The translations under genes were made by a program, and so were the position numbers. The notes below the pieces were generated by a model, which was not told the origin of the DNA, searched no databases, and worked only from the letters and a program-made list of their open reading frames with translations. Positions 31,179-41,391 of a stretch of 54,610 nt of DNA are shown here, one piece after another (position 1 is the stretch's first letter; every line of letters starts with the position of its first letter). This DNA is from Pantanalinema sp. (GTDB lineage: Bacteria; Cyanobacteriota; Sericytochromatia; S15B-MN24; UBA4093): positions 1-54,610 of the forward strand of contig DATNQI010000087.1 of assembly GCA_036704125.1 (NCBI GenBank), in the 5' to 3' direction.

Positions 31179-33599
31179 ATGTCGAAGTACGATCCGTCCG
31201 TCATCGAACCCAAGTGGCAGGCCTACTGGGATGCCCACAAGACCTTCAAGGCCACCCTGGATGCGTCCAAGCCCAAGTACTACGTCCTCGACATGTTCCC
31301 CTACCCCTCGGGGGCGGGCCTCCACGTGGGCCACCCCGAGGGCTACACGGCGACCGACATCGTCTCGCGCTACAAGCGCATGAAGGGCTTCAACGTCCTG
31401 CACCCCATGGGCTGGGACGCCTTCGGCCTGCCCGCCGAGCAGCACGCCCTTGATACCGGCGAGCATCCGCGCGAGATCACCAAGCGCAACATCGCGAACT
31501 TCAAGCGCCAGATCAAGAGCCTCGGCTTCTCCTACGACTGGGACCGCGAGTTCAGCACCACCGACCCGGACTACTACCGCTGGACCCAGTGGATCTTCCT
31601 CCAGCTCTACAACAAGGGCCTCGCCTACGTGGCCGAGGTCCCCGTCAACTGGTGCCCGGCCCTCGGAACGGTGCTGGCCAACGAGGAGGTCATCGACGGC
31701 AAGAGCGAGCGCGGCGGTCATCCGGTCGTCCGCAAGCCCATGCGCCAGTGGATGCTCAAGATCACGGCCTACGCCGATCGCCTGATCGAGGACCTCGCCG
31801 AGCTCGACTGGCCCGAGAGCGTCCTCGAGATGCAGCGTCACTGGATCGGTCGCTCCGAGGGCGCCGAGATCGACTTCAAGGTGGCCGGCACCAAGTTCTC
31901 CTTCACCGTCTTCACCAGCCGCCCCGACACCCTCTTCGGCGCGACCTACTGCGTGCTCGCCCCCGAGCATCCCTTGGTCGATCGCATCGCGACGGCCGAG
32001 CAGTTCGACGCGGTGCAGGCCTACAAGGAGCAGGCCTCGCGCAAGAGCGACCTGGATCGCACGGACCTGGCCAAGGAGAAGACCGGCGTCTTCACCGGCG
32101 CCTTCGCCGTCAACCCGGTCAACGGCGAGGAGGTCCCGGTCTGGATCGCGGACTACGTGCTTGCGACCTACGGCACCGGCGCCATCATGGCGGTACCCGG
32201 CCACGACCAGCGCGACTACGAGTTCGCCAAGGCCATGGGGCTTTCCATCCGCGAGGTGATCCAGGGCGGGAACCTCGACGAGGCCGCCTACTCGGGCGAC
32301 GGCCCCCACGTCAACTCGGGCTTCCTCGACGGCCTCGGCCTCGAGGAGGCCAAGGCGAAGATGATCGCCTGGCTCGAGGCCGAGGGGGTCGGCAAGAAGA
32401 AGGTCAACTACCGCCTGCGCGACTGGCTCTTCAGCCGCCAGCGCTACTGGGGCGAGCCCATCCCGGTCGTCCACCACGCCGACGGCTCCATCCAGCCCCT
32501 CGACGAGGCCATGCTGCCCTTGGTGCTGCCCGAGACCGACGAGATCAAGCCGAGCGGCACCGGCGAGAGCCCCTTGGCGAACATCCACGACTGGGTGAAC
32601 ATCACCGTGCCCTCGGGCGCCGAGGTCCGCCGCGAGACCAATACCATGCCTCAGTGGGCCGGCTCGTGCTGGTACTACCTGCGCTTCATGGACCCCAAGA
32701 ACCCGGACGCGGCGGTCTCCAAGGAGGCCGAGCAGTACTGGGGCCCGGTCGATCTCTACATCGGCGGCGCCGAGCACGCGGTCCTGCACCTCCTGTACGC
32801 ACGCTTCTGGCACAAGGTCCTGTACGACCTGGGGGTCGTGTCGACCAAGGAGCCCTTCAAGAAGCTCTTCAACCAGGGCATGATCCTGGGCGAGAACAAC
32901 GAGAAGATGTCCAAGTCGCGCGGCAACGTCGTCAACCCGGACGACGTGGTCAACGAGTACGGCGCCGACACCCTGCGCCTCTACGAGATGTTCATGGGGC
33001 CCCTCGAGGCCGCAAAGCCCTGGAACACCCAGAACGTGGAGGGCTCGTTCCGCTTCCTGGCGCGTCTCTACCGCCTGGTCGTCGCCGAGAACGGCCTCAA
33101 CCCCGCCATCAAGGACGTGAGCGCGACCGAGGCCAGCGAGCTCAACCGCACGCTGCACAAGACCATCAAGAAGGTCGGCGCCGACATCGAGGGCCTGCGC
33201 TTCAACACGGCGATCAGCGCCCTGATGATCCTGGTCAACGAGGCCTACAAGGCGGCTGTCCTTCCCAAGGGCATCGTCGAGGCCATGGTCCTGATGGTCG
33301 CGCCCTTCGCGCCCCACCTGGCCGAGGAGCTGTGGAGCCTCCTGGGCCATTCCGAGACCCTCGCCTACGTTCCCTTCCCCGCCTACGACGAGGCCATGAC
33401 GGTCGAGGCGGAGGTGGAGCTGGCCATCCAGATCAACGGCAAGATCAAGGGCAAGGTCGTGGTCCCGGCCGATGCCGACCAGGCGTCGATCCTGGGTCTG
33501 GCCAAGCAGGTCGACGGCATCCCCGAGCAGCTCGCGGGCAAGGCGATCGTCAAGGAGATCGTGGTTCCCGGGAGGTTGGTCAACCTGGTGATCAAGTAA
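31179..33599 (+). CDS. leuS: Leucyl-tRNA synthetase
   Basis: This 806-residue class I synthetase charges tRNA-Leu. The HIGH motif is HVGH at residues 49-52, and [14 protein letters not shown] is near 570. The inserted CP1 editing domain contains [18 protein letters not shown], with the editing Asp and Thr-rich region. The C-terminal anticodon-binding and short tail regions are complete. Length and order match bacterial LeuRS. I chose the ATG at 31179, where GAGGAG lies just upstream; an in-frame ATG at 31125 falls inside the promoter -10. A 21-bp hairpin follows the stop. Confidence 0.97.
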   Translation: MSKYDPSVIEPKWQAYWDAHKTFKATLDASKPKYYVLDMFPYPSGAGLHVGHPEGYTATDIVSRYKRMKGFNVLHPMGWDAFGLPAEQHALDTGEHPREITKRNIANFKRQIKSLGFSYDWDREFSTTDPDYYRWTQWIFLQLYNKGLAYVAEVPVNWCPALGTVLANEEVIDGKSERGGHPVVRKPMRQWMLKITAYADRLIEDLAELDWPESVLEMQRHWIGRSEGAEIDFKVAGTKFSFTVFTSRPDTLFGATYCVLAPEHPLVDRIATAEQFDAVQAYKEQASRKSDLDRTDLAKEKTGVFTGAFAVNPVNGEEVPVWIADYVLATYGTGAIMAVPGHDQRDYEFAKAMGLSIREVIQGGNLDEAAYSGDGPHVNSGFLDGLGLEEAKAKMIAWLEAEGVGKKKVNYRLRDWLFSRQRYWGEPIPVVHHADGSIQPLDEAMLPLVLPETDEIKPSGTGESPLANIHDWVNITVPSGAEVRRETNTMPQWAGSCWYYLRFMDPKNPDAAVSKEAEQYWGPVDLYIGGAEHAVLHLLYARFWHKVLYDLGVVSTKEPFKKLFNQGMILGENNEKMSKSRGNVVNPDDVVNEYGADTLRLYEMFMGPLEAAKPWNTQNVEGSFRFLARLYRLVVAENGLNPAIKDVSATEASELNRTLHKTIKKVGADIEGLRFNTAISALMILVNEAYKAAVLPKGIVEAMVLMVAPFAPHLAEELWSLLGHSETLAYVPFPAYDEAMTVEAEVELAIQINGKIKGKVVVPADADQASILGLAKQVDGIPEQLAGKAIVKEIVVPGRLVNLVIK

Positions 33600-33601
33600 C
33601 G

Positions 33602-33646
33602 ACGAAGCGAGCGGGGCGCCCCACAGGGGCGCCCCGCTCGCTTCGT
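33602..33646. terminator. Long hairpin between leuS and the hemerythrin gene (convergent)
   Basis: Perfect 21-base arms (33602-33622 and 33626-33646) enclose a three-base loop (ACA). It starts right after the leuS stop and ends nine bases before the opposing stop. No T run follows the stem on either strand. Confidence 0.8.
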
Positions 33647-33654
33647 GATCCGGC

Positions 33655-34080
33655 TTAGTTGACGTATGAGGAGTAGAGGTTGTAGAGCCGGGCCTCCTCG
33701 TTGGAGATGCGGGTGCCGAGCACGTGGGTGAGCGCGCCGAACTCGCTGCGGAACGCGGCCGGCTGGGCGGCGATCGTGCCGGCGTTCCACTTGCCCAGGA
33801 AGCTGACGACCTTGGGCTTGATCCCCTCCATCTCCTCGAAGAAGGTCTTGACACTGGTCTTGAGGCTCAAGGGAGCGCCAGGCTTCTCGGCCGCAGCGCG
33901 CAGCGCTGGGTAGAGGTCCCGGTCCTCGGTCGCGAGGTGGGCCGTGAGCGCCTGTCCCAGGCTGCCGAGCTTCGTGGCGATGGCGGCCGCGTCCTTCTCG
34001 GGGCTCATCCCGCTGATGGCGGTGACGAGCTCCAGCATGTGCTTGTGCTGGGTGATGAGGGTCGTGATCTGGAGACTCAT
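33655..34080 (-). CDS. Hemerythrin-like (HHE) domain protein
   Basis: This 141-residue four-helix protein is predicted to hold a diiron site that binds O2 or senses oxygen or nitric oxide. Candidate ligands lie in [11 protein letters not shown] (His 11, His 13), [14 protein letters not shown] (His and Glu of the HxxxE type) and [11 protein letters not shown]. The start overlaps the chemoreceptor stop (ATGA at 34077-34080), so it is made together with that receptor. Fused hemerythrin chemoreceptors such as DcrH are known; here the two parts are separate. A role in oxygen-guided movement is an inference. Confidence 0.8.
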   Translation of the reverse strand: MSLQITTLITQHKHMLELVTAISGMSPEKDAAAIATKLGSLGQALTAHLATEDRDLYPALRAAAEKPGAPLSLKTSVKTFFEEMEGIKPKVVSFLGKWNAGTIAAQPAAFRSEFGALTHVLGTRISNEEARLYNLYSSYVN

Positions 34081-35582
34081 GGGGCTTCCTTTCTGATCGA
34101 GGCCTGGAGGTCAGGCGCCTTTGGAACGATGGCCGCCACCGGGACGCTCGCGTCGCCGGGGGAGGCGAGGACCTCTGCCAAGGTTTCGAGGGTCCTGGCC
34201 AGGGGGGCGAAGGTGGAATCGAGGGGGAAGTCCGGGGCGGGGACGTCTCCTCCCTGGCTCGCGGAATTGATCTGGAGTCCCAGCGTGTAGAGGGAGTCCA
34301 GGCTGCTGGTCACGTGGTCGGCCTTCTGGGTCTGCCTGCTGGCCGCCTCCGCCACTTGCCGGGTCAGGGTGCTCAGACAGAGGGTGGCGTCCGAGCTGAC
34401 AGTGGCGTTGATCCGCTCCGAGACCTCGGCTTGCTCATGGGTGGCCTCGGCGATGGTGGCGATCACCGCCCGCATCTGAGCGACCTCGCTGACGATGCCC
34501 TGCAGGGACTCCCCGGCGCGGCCGGCGAGCTCGAGCCCCGTGCGCATGGCCTGATCCCCCTGCCAGGCCAGGCCGGTTGCCTGTTGGATGTGGCCCTGGA
34601 TGCTCCGGATGATGTCGCCGATCTGCTTGGTGGCCGTCGCCGAGCGCTCGGCGAGCTTCCGGACTTCGTCCGCCACCACCGCGAACCCCCGGCCCGCTTC
34701 GCCGACCCGTGCCGCCTCGATGGCAGCGTTGAGGGCCAGAAGGTTGGTCTGGTCGGCGATGTCGTCGATGACCTCGATGATGGAGCCGACCTGCGTGGAG
34801 CCGGTGTCGAGGTGGCCGATGACCGCCAGGATCTCCCCCATGACCTGGTTGACCTGTGCCATGCCGGTGACGGTCTGGCTGACGGTCTCCTGCCCATCCT
34901 GGGCGACACCGCTCGCGCGCTCGGCGATCCGATAGGCCGAGGTCACGCTTTCGAGCACCTGCTGGGTGGTTGCGGCCATCTGGGTGATGGCCTGCGACGT
35001 GCTCTCGATGGTCATGGTCAGGGTGCTCGCGCTGCCGCCGACCGCGGTGATGTCCCCCACCAGCTCCTCGATCGCGCCGCTCATCTCCTCCATGCCGGAG
35101 AGCATCTGCTGGCTGTCCCCTGCGACCCGAGCGAACTCGCCCCGCAGGGCAGCCAGCGGGAAGGTGGACTCGTCGAGCCCTTCGCCGACCCTGAGCCGGA
35201 GCGCGATCGCCTCCGCTTGGAGACGCCCGACCCCGCGGTGGAGCCGCTCGACGAGCTCCTCCATCTGACAGCCAAGGTCTGCGTGGCGGGCGACGAGCGC
35301 CTGGAAGCCTCTTGCCAGCTGGGCATCGCCGACGGCCGTCGCAAGCGCCGTGGAAGAAGGCTGCTCCATCGCTTGCAGCGTCGTGCGCAGGCGCTTGAGG
35401 GCATGGCGCTCGGCGGCGAGGTGTCCAGCCCAGCCCAGGCCTGCGCCGAGCGGGAGGCAGAGCAGCAGGGCGATCGCCCAAGCGCCGTGGTGCCAGAGCC
35501 ACCCCCCGGCGAGCGTGCCTGCAGCCATCGACGAGACGCAAACCGCAACCCAGGGCAACCAGAGTTGGCGTAGAGGGGTCAT
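34077..35582 (-). CDS. Methyl-accepting chemotaxis protein without a periplasmic sensor
   Basis: This 501-residue chemoreceptor has two helices close together (about 8-25 and 32-52) and almost nothing between them, so there is no extracytoplasmic sensor. A linker and coiled coil lead to the signalling domain. Its hairpin tip contains [21 protein letters not shown], which contacts CheA and CheW. The lack of a sensor domain and the coupled hemerythrin gene suggest input from a cytoplasmic partner. I chose the ATG at 35582 because AAGGAG lies six bases upstream; an upstream extension of the frame is AT-rich non-coding sequence. No che genes are nearby. Confidence 0.88.
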   Translation of the reverse strand: MTPLRQLWLPWVAVCVSSMAAGTLAGGWLWHHGAWAIALLLCLPLGAGLGWAGHLAAERHALKRLRTTLQAMEQPSSTALATAVGDAQLARGFQALVARHADLGCQMEELVERLHRGVGRLQAEAIALRLRVGEGLDESTFPLAALRGEFARVAGDSQQMLSGMEEMSGAIEELVGDITAVGGSASTLTMTIESTSQAITQMAATTQQVLESVTSAYRIAERASGVAQDGQETVSQTVTGMAQVNQVMGEILAVIGHLDTGSTQVGSIIEVIDDIADQTNLLALNAAIEAARVGEAGRGFAVVADEVRKLAERSATATKQIGDIIRSIQGHIQQATGLAWQGDQAMRTGLELAGRAGESLQGIVSEVAQMRAVIATIAEATHEQAEVSERINATVSSDATLCLSTLTRQVAEAASRQTQKADHVTSSLDSLYTLGLQINSASQGGDVPAPDFPLDSTFAPLARTLETLAEVLASPGDASVPVAAIVPKAPDLQASIRKEAP

Positions 35583-35798
35583 TTCAGCTCCTTCGAGTCG
35601 GGTGGCAGGAATGGCATGAATGGGGGGCGTCAGCGTCCGAGATGGAACGGACCCTACCGAGAAGTCCTTCGCTTGTCGGTGTATGTAACGTTTTACCATG
35701 CGATCTTTGAGAAAAGTACAATGAGTACGCAAAATATCATTAGTAATTGATCCGATCCATGGCGTCGCCCCAAAGTCCGCCCGTGCGGGGTTTGGGGT
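35583..35798. other. Intergenic region between the chemoreceptor and metH leaders
   Basis: This part of the gap of more than 400 bases between two divergent genes has no coding signal. It includes an AT-rich patch (about 35690-35755) that should hold the chemoreceptor promoter on the minus strand. TGGTAAAAC there resembles an extended -10 but is not convincing. The right part carries the metH promoter and riboswitch listed separately. Confidence 0.5.
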
Positions 35799-35827
35799 TT
35801 GACGTCGACCTGGGGGCCTGGTATCCT
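35799..35827 (+). promoter_or_regulatory. Promoter of the metH operon
   Basis: TTGACG (35799-35804), exactly 17 bases, then TATCCT (35822-35827), with TGG before the -10. Transcription would start near 35834, just before the riboswitch. Confidence 0.75.
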
Positions 35828-35854
35828 GCCGTTAGGAAGCCGACAACTGAATAC

Positions 35855-35960
35855 ATCCTTATCAAGAGACGGCGGAGGGACTGGCCCGATGATGCCCGGC
35901 AACCCTTGGGAGACCAAGAAGGTGCCAAATCCTGCAGGGGAAACCCTGGGAGATAAGACG
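35855..35960 (+). promoter_or_regulatory. SAM-I (S-box) riboswitch
   Basis: The closing stem pairs CTTATC (35858-35863) with GATAAG (35952-35957). Inside are the S-box hallmarks: AAGAGACGGCGGAGGGACTG, GCCCGATGATGCCCGGCAACC and AAGGTGCCAAATCC, in the canonical order and spacing. When SAM binds, the downstream terminator is expected to form and switch off metH and the metF fusion. Confidence 0.95.
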
Positions 35961-35965
35961 AAGTC

Positions 35966-36002
35966 GACCCTCTCTTGATGTTGCAGGAGCGGGTCTTTTT
36001 TT
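35966..36002 (+). terminator. SAM-riboswitch-controlled attenuator
   Basis: The stem GACCC...GGGTC (35966-35970 with 35991-35995), with inner CTC/GAG pairs, is followed by seven T. It lies between the riboswitch and the metH ribosome site (GAGGAG, 36011-36016). Confidence 0.85.
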
Positions 36003-36020
36003 GTGCGATCGAGGAGTTTC

Positions 36021-39000
36021 ATGAGCCGATATCTCGAAGAGCTGCAGCGCCGCGTCCTCGTCTATGACGGGGCCATGGGGACCTCCCTCCAGAACTTCAA
36101 CCTGAAGGCGGACGACTACGGCGGCAAGGAAGGTTGCAACGAGTACCTGGTGCTCTGCAAGCCCGAGGTGGTCGAGGCGGTCCACGACAGCTTCATGGCG
36201 GTCGGCTGCGACGTGCTCGAGACCGACACCTTCGGCGGCAACCGCCCCAAGCTCGAGGAGTACGGCCTCGGCGATCGCACCTACGAGCAGAACTTTGCGG
36301 CCGCTCAGCTGGCGCGCCGGGTGGCCGATCGCTACAGCACCCCCGAGCGGCCCCGCTTCGTCGCGGGCTCCATCGGCCCCACCGGCATGCTGCCCAGCAG
36401 CGACGACCCGGCCCTCGGCAACATCACCTACGAGCAGCTCGCCGCCATCTTCGAGGAGCAGGCCCAGCCCCTGGTCGAGGGCGGGTGCGACGTGCTCCTG
36501 ATCGAGACCTCCCAGGACATCCTGGAGGTGAAGGCTGCGATCGCGGGCATCCAGCGCTACTTCAAGAAGTCCGGCAAGCGCGTCCCTTTGCAGGTCCAGG
36601 TCACCCTCGACACCAGCGGCCGGATGCTGCTCGGCACCGACATCGCGGCAGCGATCGCCATCCTCGAGGCCCTGCCCATCGACGTGATCGGCCTCAACTG
36701 CTCCACCGGCCCCGAGCACATGCGCGGACCCCTGGCCATCTTCGCGGAGCGCGCCACCAAGCCCGTCTCCGTCATCCCCAACGCGGGCCTGCCCCTCAAC
36801 GTGGACGGCAAGGCCGTCTACCCCCTGGAGCCCGCGCCCATGGCCGAGGCCCTGGCGACCTTCGTCGCCGAGTACGGCGTCAACGTGGTCGGCGGCTGCT
36901 GCGGCACCACCCCCGCGCACCTGGCGGCCATCGTCCAGGCGGTCTCGGGCGTCGAGCCCGGGCCCAAGAACCCGGATGCCACCCCGCACGTGGCGAGCGC
37001 CATCCGCGCGACCAGCCTGCACCAGGTCCCCAGGCCCCTGATCGTCGGCGAGCGGGTCAACGCCCAGGGCAGCCGCAAGCTCAAGCAGTTCCTTTTGGAC
37101 GACGACTACGACGGCGTGCTCGCGGTCGCCCGCGAGCAGGTGGAGACCGGCGCGCACGTCCTCGACGTCTGCGTGGCGCTGACCGAGCGCGGCGACGAGG
37201 CCGAGCAGATGCGGCGTGTCGTCAAGAAGCTCGCCATGGGCATCGAGGCCCCCCTGATGATCGACTCGACCGAGCCCTCGGTCATCGTCGAGGCGCTCAG
37301 GACCAACCCGGGCCGCGCCATCGTCAACTCGATCCACCTCGAGAACGGCCGGACGCGCATCGATTCGCTCCTGCCCCACGTCCTCGAGCACGGGGCGGCC
37401 GTCGTGGCGCTGACCATCGACGAGGTCGGCATGGCCAAGACCGCCGAGCGCAAGCTCGCGGTCGCCAGGCGCATCCACGACATCGTCTGCGGCGAGTACG
37501 GCCTGCCGAGCACGGCGCTGATCTTCGACGATTTGACCTTCACGCTCGCCACCGGCGACGCGGAGTTCCGCGACTCGGCCGTGGCGACCATCGAGGGCAT
37601 CCGCCTCATCAAGGAGGCCATGCCGGGCGTCCTGACCGTGCTCGGGGTCAGCAACGTCAGCTTCGGCCTGGCCCCCCACGCCCGCGCCGTGCTCAACTCG
37701 GTCTTCCTGCACCACTGCGTGCAGGCTGGGCTGGACCTGGCCATCGTGAACCCCGCCCACATCACGCCCCTGGCCGAGATCCCCGCCGAGCAGCGCGAGC
37801 TGACCGAGGCCCTGGTCTTCAACCGCGACCCCGACGCCCTGCAGGCGTTCATCGCGTACTTCGAGGCCAACAAGGCGAGTACCGCGCCCGGCGCGCCGAC
37901 CGAGGACCCCACCGCGGGCATGACCTGCGAGGAGAAGCTCCACTACCAGATCCTGCACCGCAAGAAGGACGGCATCGAGGCCCTCTTGGACGAGGCCATG
38001 GCTTCCCGGAGCCCCGTCGAGGTCCTCAACCAGGTGCTCTTGCCCGCCATGAAGGACGTGGGCGACAAGTTCGGCAAGGGGGAGCTGATCCTGCCGTTCG
38101 TCCTGCAGTCCGCCGAGGTCATGAAGAAGGCGGTCGCGCACCTCGAGCAGTTCCTGGAGAAGAAGGAAGGCTACACCAAGGGCAAGATCGTGCTCGCCAC
38201 GGTCTACGGCGACGTCCACGACATCGGCAAGAACCTCTCCAACACCATCCTGACCAACAACGGCTACACGGTCTACGACCTGGGCAAGCAGGTGCCCATC
38301 AACACCATCATCGACAAGGCGATCGAGGTGGGGGCGGACGCCATCGGCCTCTCGGCCCTTCTGGTCTCGACCTCCAAGCAGATGCCCCTCTGCGTCAACG
38401 AGCTCCACAAGCGGGGCCTCTCCTTCCCCGTGATGGTGGGCGGGGCGGCCATCAACCGCAGCTTCGGCCGTCGGATCGCGATCGCCGACGACGGCGCGTT
38501 CTACGCGCCGGGCACCTTCTACGCCAACGACGTCTTCGAGGGGCTCGCCATCGTGGACGCCCTGACCGATCCCGACCGGCGCGACGTCTTCGTTTCCAGG
38601 ATCCGAGAGGAGGCTCTGCTCGCCGCTTCCAAGCCCAAGGTGTCGGCCTCGACGGTGGTCGCGCCCGTTGTCCGCTCGGCGGTGAGCACGCAGGTCTCGA
38701 TCCCCAAGGCCCCCTTCTGGGGCCACAAGGTGATCGAGGGCATCCCGCTCGATCGGGTCTACGACTGCCTGGACCTCAAGAGCCTCTTCCGGCTCTCGTG
38801 GGGCGGCCGCGCCACCAACGGCGAGGAGTGGGTGCGCCTCTTGCGCGAGGAGTTCCACCCGCGCCTGGAGGCGCTCAAGCTGCAGGCCAAGAAGGAGGGC
38901 TTCCTGACGCCCAGGGTGGTCTACGGCTACTACCCGTGCCAGGCGGACGGCGACTCCCTGCTCATCTACGACTCGCCCGAGGGCGGCAAGGTCCGCACGA

Positions 39001-39509
39001 CCTTCTCCTTCCCCCGCCAGCCGGACGGCGAGCACCTCTGCCTTTCCGACTACTTCGCCCCGGTCGGCTCGGGCCGGATGGACGTGGTGGCCTTCCAGGC
39101 CGTGACCATGGGGCCGGGCTCGACCGCGCTGAACGAGGCCCTCCAGGCCAAGGGCGACTACTCGGAGGGCTACTACCTGCACGGCCTCTCGGTGGAGGCC
39201 GCCGAGGCCCTCGCCGAGGTCGCGCACCGTCACATCCGCAAGGAGTGGGCCCTCTCGGAGGGCCTGGGCAAGCGTTACAGCTGGGGCTATCCGGCCATCC
39301 CCGACCTGGAGGACCACGGCAAGCTCTTCGACCTGATGCCCATCACCGAGACCATCGGCATGACCCTGACCGAGTCGTTCCAGCTGGTGCCCGAGCAATC
39401 CACCGTCGCGGTGGTCCTGCACCACCCGGAGGCCAAGTACTACGCCGTCCGGCCCCAGGCGGGCGAGCGCGTCAGCCCGCACCCGCGCCTTCTCAAGGAA
39501 GGGGTGTAG
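36021..39509 (+). CDS. metH: Cobalamin-dependent methionine synthase
   Basis: This full-length 1162-residue enzyme transfers a methyl group from methyl-THF through B12 to homocysteine. The homocysteine domain (1-330) has its zinc Cys pair in GGCCGTTPAH near 290. The pterin domain (about 340-600) contains LIVGERVNAQGSRKLKQ. The cap and B12 domain (about 640-860) has DVHDIGKN near 731. The reactivation domain (about 920-1160) includes the SAM-binding stretch around GYYPCQAD. The ATG at 36021 has GAGGAG four bases upstream. It is under a SAM-I riboswitch and is followed after four bases by the metF fusion. Confidence 0.97.
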   Translation: MSRYLEELQRRVLVYDGAMGTSLQNFNLKADDYGGKEGCNEYLVLCKPEVVEAVHDSFMAVGCDVLETDTFGGNRPKLEEYGLGDRTYEQNFAAAQLARRVADRYSTPERPRFVAGSIGPTGMLPSSDDPALGNITYEQLAAIFEEQAQPLVEGGCDVLLIETSQDILEVKAAIAGIQRYFKKSGKRVPLQVQVTLDTSGRMLLGTDIAAAIAILEALPIDVIGLNCSTGPEHMRGPLAIFAERATKPVSVIPNAGLPLNVDGKAVYPLEPAPMAEALATFVAEYGVNVVGGCCGTTPAHLAAIVQAVSGVEPGPKNPDATPHVASAIRATSLHQVPRPLIVGERVNAQGSRKLKQFLLDDDYDGVLAVAREQVETGAHVLDVCVALTERGDEAEQMRRVVKKLAMGIEAPLMIDSTEPSVIVEALRTNPGRAIVNSIHLENGRTRIDSLLPHVLEHGAAVVALTIDEVGMAKTAERKLAVARRIHDIVCGEYGLPSTALIFDDLTFTLATGDAEFRDSAVATIEGIRLIKEAMPGVLTVLGVSNVSFGLAPHARAVLNSVFLHHCVQAGLDLAIVNPAHITPLAEIPAEQRELTEALVFNRDPDALQAFIAYFEANKASTAPGAPTEDPTAGMTCEEKLHYQILHRKKDGIEALLDEAMASRSPVEVLNQVLLPAMKDVGDKFGKGELILPFVLQSAEVMKKAVAHLEQFLEKKEGYTKGKIVLATVYGDVHDIGKNLSNTILTNNGYTVYDLGKQVPINTIIDKAIEVGADAIGLSALLVSTSKQMPLCVNELHKRGLSFPVMVGGAAINRSFGRRIAIADDGAFYAPGTFYANDVFEGLAIVDALTDPDRRDVFVSRIREEALLAASKPKVSASTVVAPVVRSAVSTQVSIPKAPFWGHKVIEGIPLDRVYDCLDLKSLFRLSWGGRATNGEEWVRLLREEFHPRLEALKLQAKKEGFLTPRVVYGYYPCQADGDSLLIYDSPEGGKVRTTFSFPRQPDGEHLCLSDYFAPVGSGRMDVVAFQAVTMGPGSTALNEALQAKGDYSEGYYLHGLSVEAAEALAEVAHRHIRKEWALSEGLGKRYSWGYPAIPDLEDHGKLFDLMPITETIGMTLTESFQLVPEQSTVAVVLHHPEAKYYAVRPQAGERVSPHPRLLKEGV

Positions 39510-39513
39510 GGCC

Positions 39514-41340
39514 ATGCGGGACTTCCGTTCACTCCTCTTGGAGGACCGGGTCGTCGTCTTCGACGGGGCCATGGGCACGATGCTCTACTCCATGGGCGTC
39601 TTCATCAACCGCTGCTACGACGAGCTGAACCTCAAGGAGCCGGCCCTGGTCCGCGAGGTCCACGAGGCCTACCTCCGGGCCGGGGCCGAGGTGATCGAGA
39701 CCAACACCTTCGGCGCCACCCGCCCGCACCTGGAGGGCTACGGCCTGGGCGACCAGGTACGGCTCATCAACCGGCGCGCGGCCGAGATCGCCCGTGAGGC
39801 GGCGGGCGAGGATCGCTACGTGGCCGGCGCAGTCGGGCCGCTGGGGATCCGGCTGGAGCCCTACGGCCCCACCTCCGAGGCCGAGGCCGAGGCCTTCTTC
39901 GTCGAGGCCGTCGAGGGCCTCCTCGAGGGCGGGGTGGACTGCGTCGTGCTGGAGACCTTCTCGGACCTGCGCGAGATCCAGCAGGCCCTCAAGGCGGTGC
40001 GCAGCCGCACGGACCTGCCCGTCTTCGCCCAGATGACGATCCAGGACGACGGCAAGACCAGCTACGGCACGGACCCGGCGGATGCCGCGCGCATGCTCGA
40101 TCGCTGGGGCGCGGACGTGATCGGCCTCAACTGCTCGGTCGGCCCCGCCATCATCCTGGAGGCCATCGAGAGGGTGGCCGAGGCGACCGACAAGAAGCTC
40201 TCGGCCCTTCCCAACGCCGGCATGCCCCGCGAGATCCACGGCCGCAAGATGTACATGTCGAGCCCCGACTACATGGCCAGGTACGCCAAGCGGCTCATCC
40301 AGGCGGGGGTGAAGTTCGTCGGCGGCTGCTGCGGGACGACCCCCGACCACATCAAGCAGATCGCGGACGCCGCCCGCGCCCTGTCGCCCAGGCGCCAGCC
40401 TAGCGCCATGACCGTGCAGGAGCGCGGCACCCGGCCCTTGGTCGAGCCGGTTCCTCTTTCCGAGCGATCGCGCTTCGGGGCCAAGCTCGCCCGTGGCGCC
40501 TTCGTCACCTCGGTCGAGATCGTCCCGCCCAAGGGCTGCGACCCGCAGCTCATGCTCGAAGGGGTGCGCCTGATCCGGGACGCGGGGGTGGACGCCATCA
40601 ACGTGCCGGACGGCCCGCGCGCCCAGAGCCGGATGGGGGCCATGGCGGCCTCGCTGCTCATCGAGAAGGAGGGGATCGAGGCGGTGGTCCACTACACCTG
40701 CCGCGATCGCAACCTGCTCGGCATGCAGAGCGACCTGCTCGGGGCTGCGGCCCTCGGGATCCGCAACCTGCTCCTGGTCACGGGCGATCCCCCCAAGATG
40801 GGCCCCTATCCCCAGGCGACGGCGGTCTTCGACATCGACTCGATCGGCCTCTCGAACATGGTCAACCGCCTCAACCACGGGCTGGACCTGGGCGGCAACC
40901 CCATCGGCCTGCCCACGGCCTTCTGCTTCGGCGTGGGGGTCAACCCCGCGGCGCTCGACCTCGATCACGAGATCCAGCGCTTCGCCTGGAAGATCGAGGC
41001 CGGCGCCCAGTACGCCATCACCCAGCCGGTCTTCGACGTGGACCAGCTCAGGCGCTTCCTTGAGAGGGTCGAGGGCTTCAAGGTGCCCGTCGTCGCGGGC
41101 ATCTGGCCGCTGGCGAGCTTCCGCAACGCCGAGTTCATGAGCAACGAGGTGCCGGGGGTGGTGATCCCCCCCTCGGTCCTGGAGCGCATGCACGCGGCCG
41201 AGGCGCGGGGGCAGGCGGCCCAGGAGGGGGTGGCGATCGCCCGCGAGATGCTCGAAGAGGTCCGGGGTCTGGTGCAGGGCGTCCAGGTCAGCGCGCCCTT
41301 GGGCAAGATCCCGCTGGCGCTGGCGGTCTTCGCGGAATAA
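39514..41340 (+). CDS. Bifunctional homocysteine S-methyltransferase/methylenetetrahydrofolate reductase
   Basis: This 608-residue fusion has an N-terminal homocysteine methyltransferase barrel (1-295) with zinc Cys in GGCCGTTPDH near 270. A MetF-type reductase (about 315-600) follows, with SVEIVPPKG, the flavin-binding LLVTGDPPKMG, and AGAQYAITQPVFD. The reductase makes the 5-methyl-THF that MetH consumes. The first domain resembles that of MetH but has no B12 module, so it may use another donor such as S-methylmethionine or methylcobalamin. It is co-transcribed with metH under the SAM riboswitch. No gene symbol is certain; YitJ of Bacillus has this architecture. Confidence 0.93.
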   Translation: MRDFRSLLLEDRVVVFDGAMGTMLYSMGVFINRCYDELNLKEPALVREVHEAYLRAGAEVIETNTFGATRPHLEGYGLGDQVRLINRRAAEIAREAAGEDRYVAGAVGPLGIRLEPYGPTSEAEAEAFFVEAVEGLLEGGVDCVVLETFSDLREIQQALKAVRSRTDLPVFAQMTIQDDGKTSYGTDPADAARMLDRWGADVIGLNCSVGPAIILEAIERVAEATDKKLSALPNAGMPREIHGRKMYMSSPDYMARYAKRLIQAGVKFVGGCCGTTPDHIKQIADAARALSPRRQPSAMTVQERGTRPLVEPVPLSERSRFGAKLARGAFVTSVEIVPPKGCDPQLMLEGVRLIRDAGVDAINVPDGPRAQSRMGAMAASLLIEKEGIEAVVHYTCRDRNLLGMQSDLLGAAALGIRNLLLVTGDPPKMGPYPQATAVFDIDSIGLSNMVNRLNHGLDLGGNPIGLPTAFCFGVGVNPAALDLDHEIQRFAWKIEAGAQYAITQPVFDVDQLRRFLERVEGFKVPVVAGIWPLASFRNAEFMSNEVPGVVIPPSVLERMHAAEARGQAAQEGVAIAREMLEEVRGLVQGVQVSAPLGKIPLALAVFAE

Positions 41341-41391
41341 CGTTCGATTGCTCGTCCGGCGGGGTACATGAGGGACCGCAAGGAGGCGCCC

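Noticed and set aside
31161-33854. Long minus-strand frame across leuS
   Set aside because: It is antisense to a complete LeuRS with all its motifs, and its composition is that of a shadow frame.
35640-35760. Flagellar-type (sigma-28) promoter for the chemoreceptor
   Set aside because: TAAA...CCGACAAG on the minus strand has a 12-base gap instead of 15 and too many mismatches.
35862-39578. Long minus-strand frame across metH and the riboswitch
   Set aside because: It runs antisense to conserved MetH domains and a SAM riboswitch, and has no recognisable domain.
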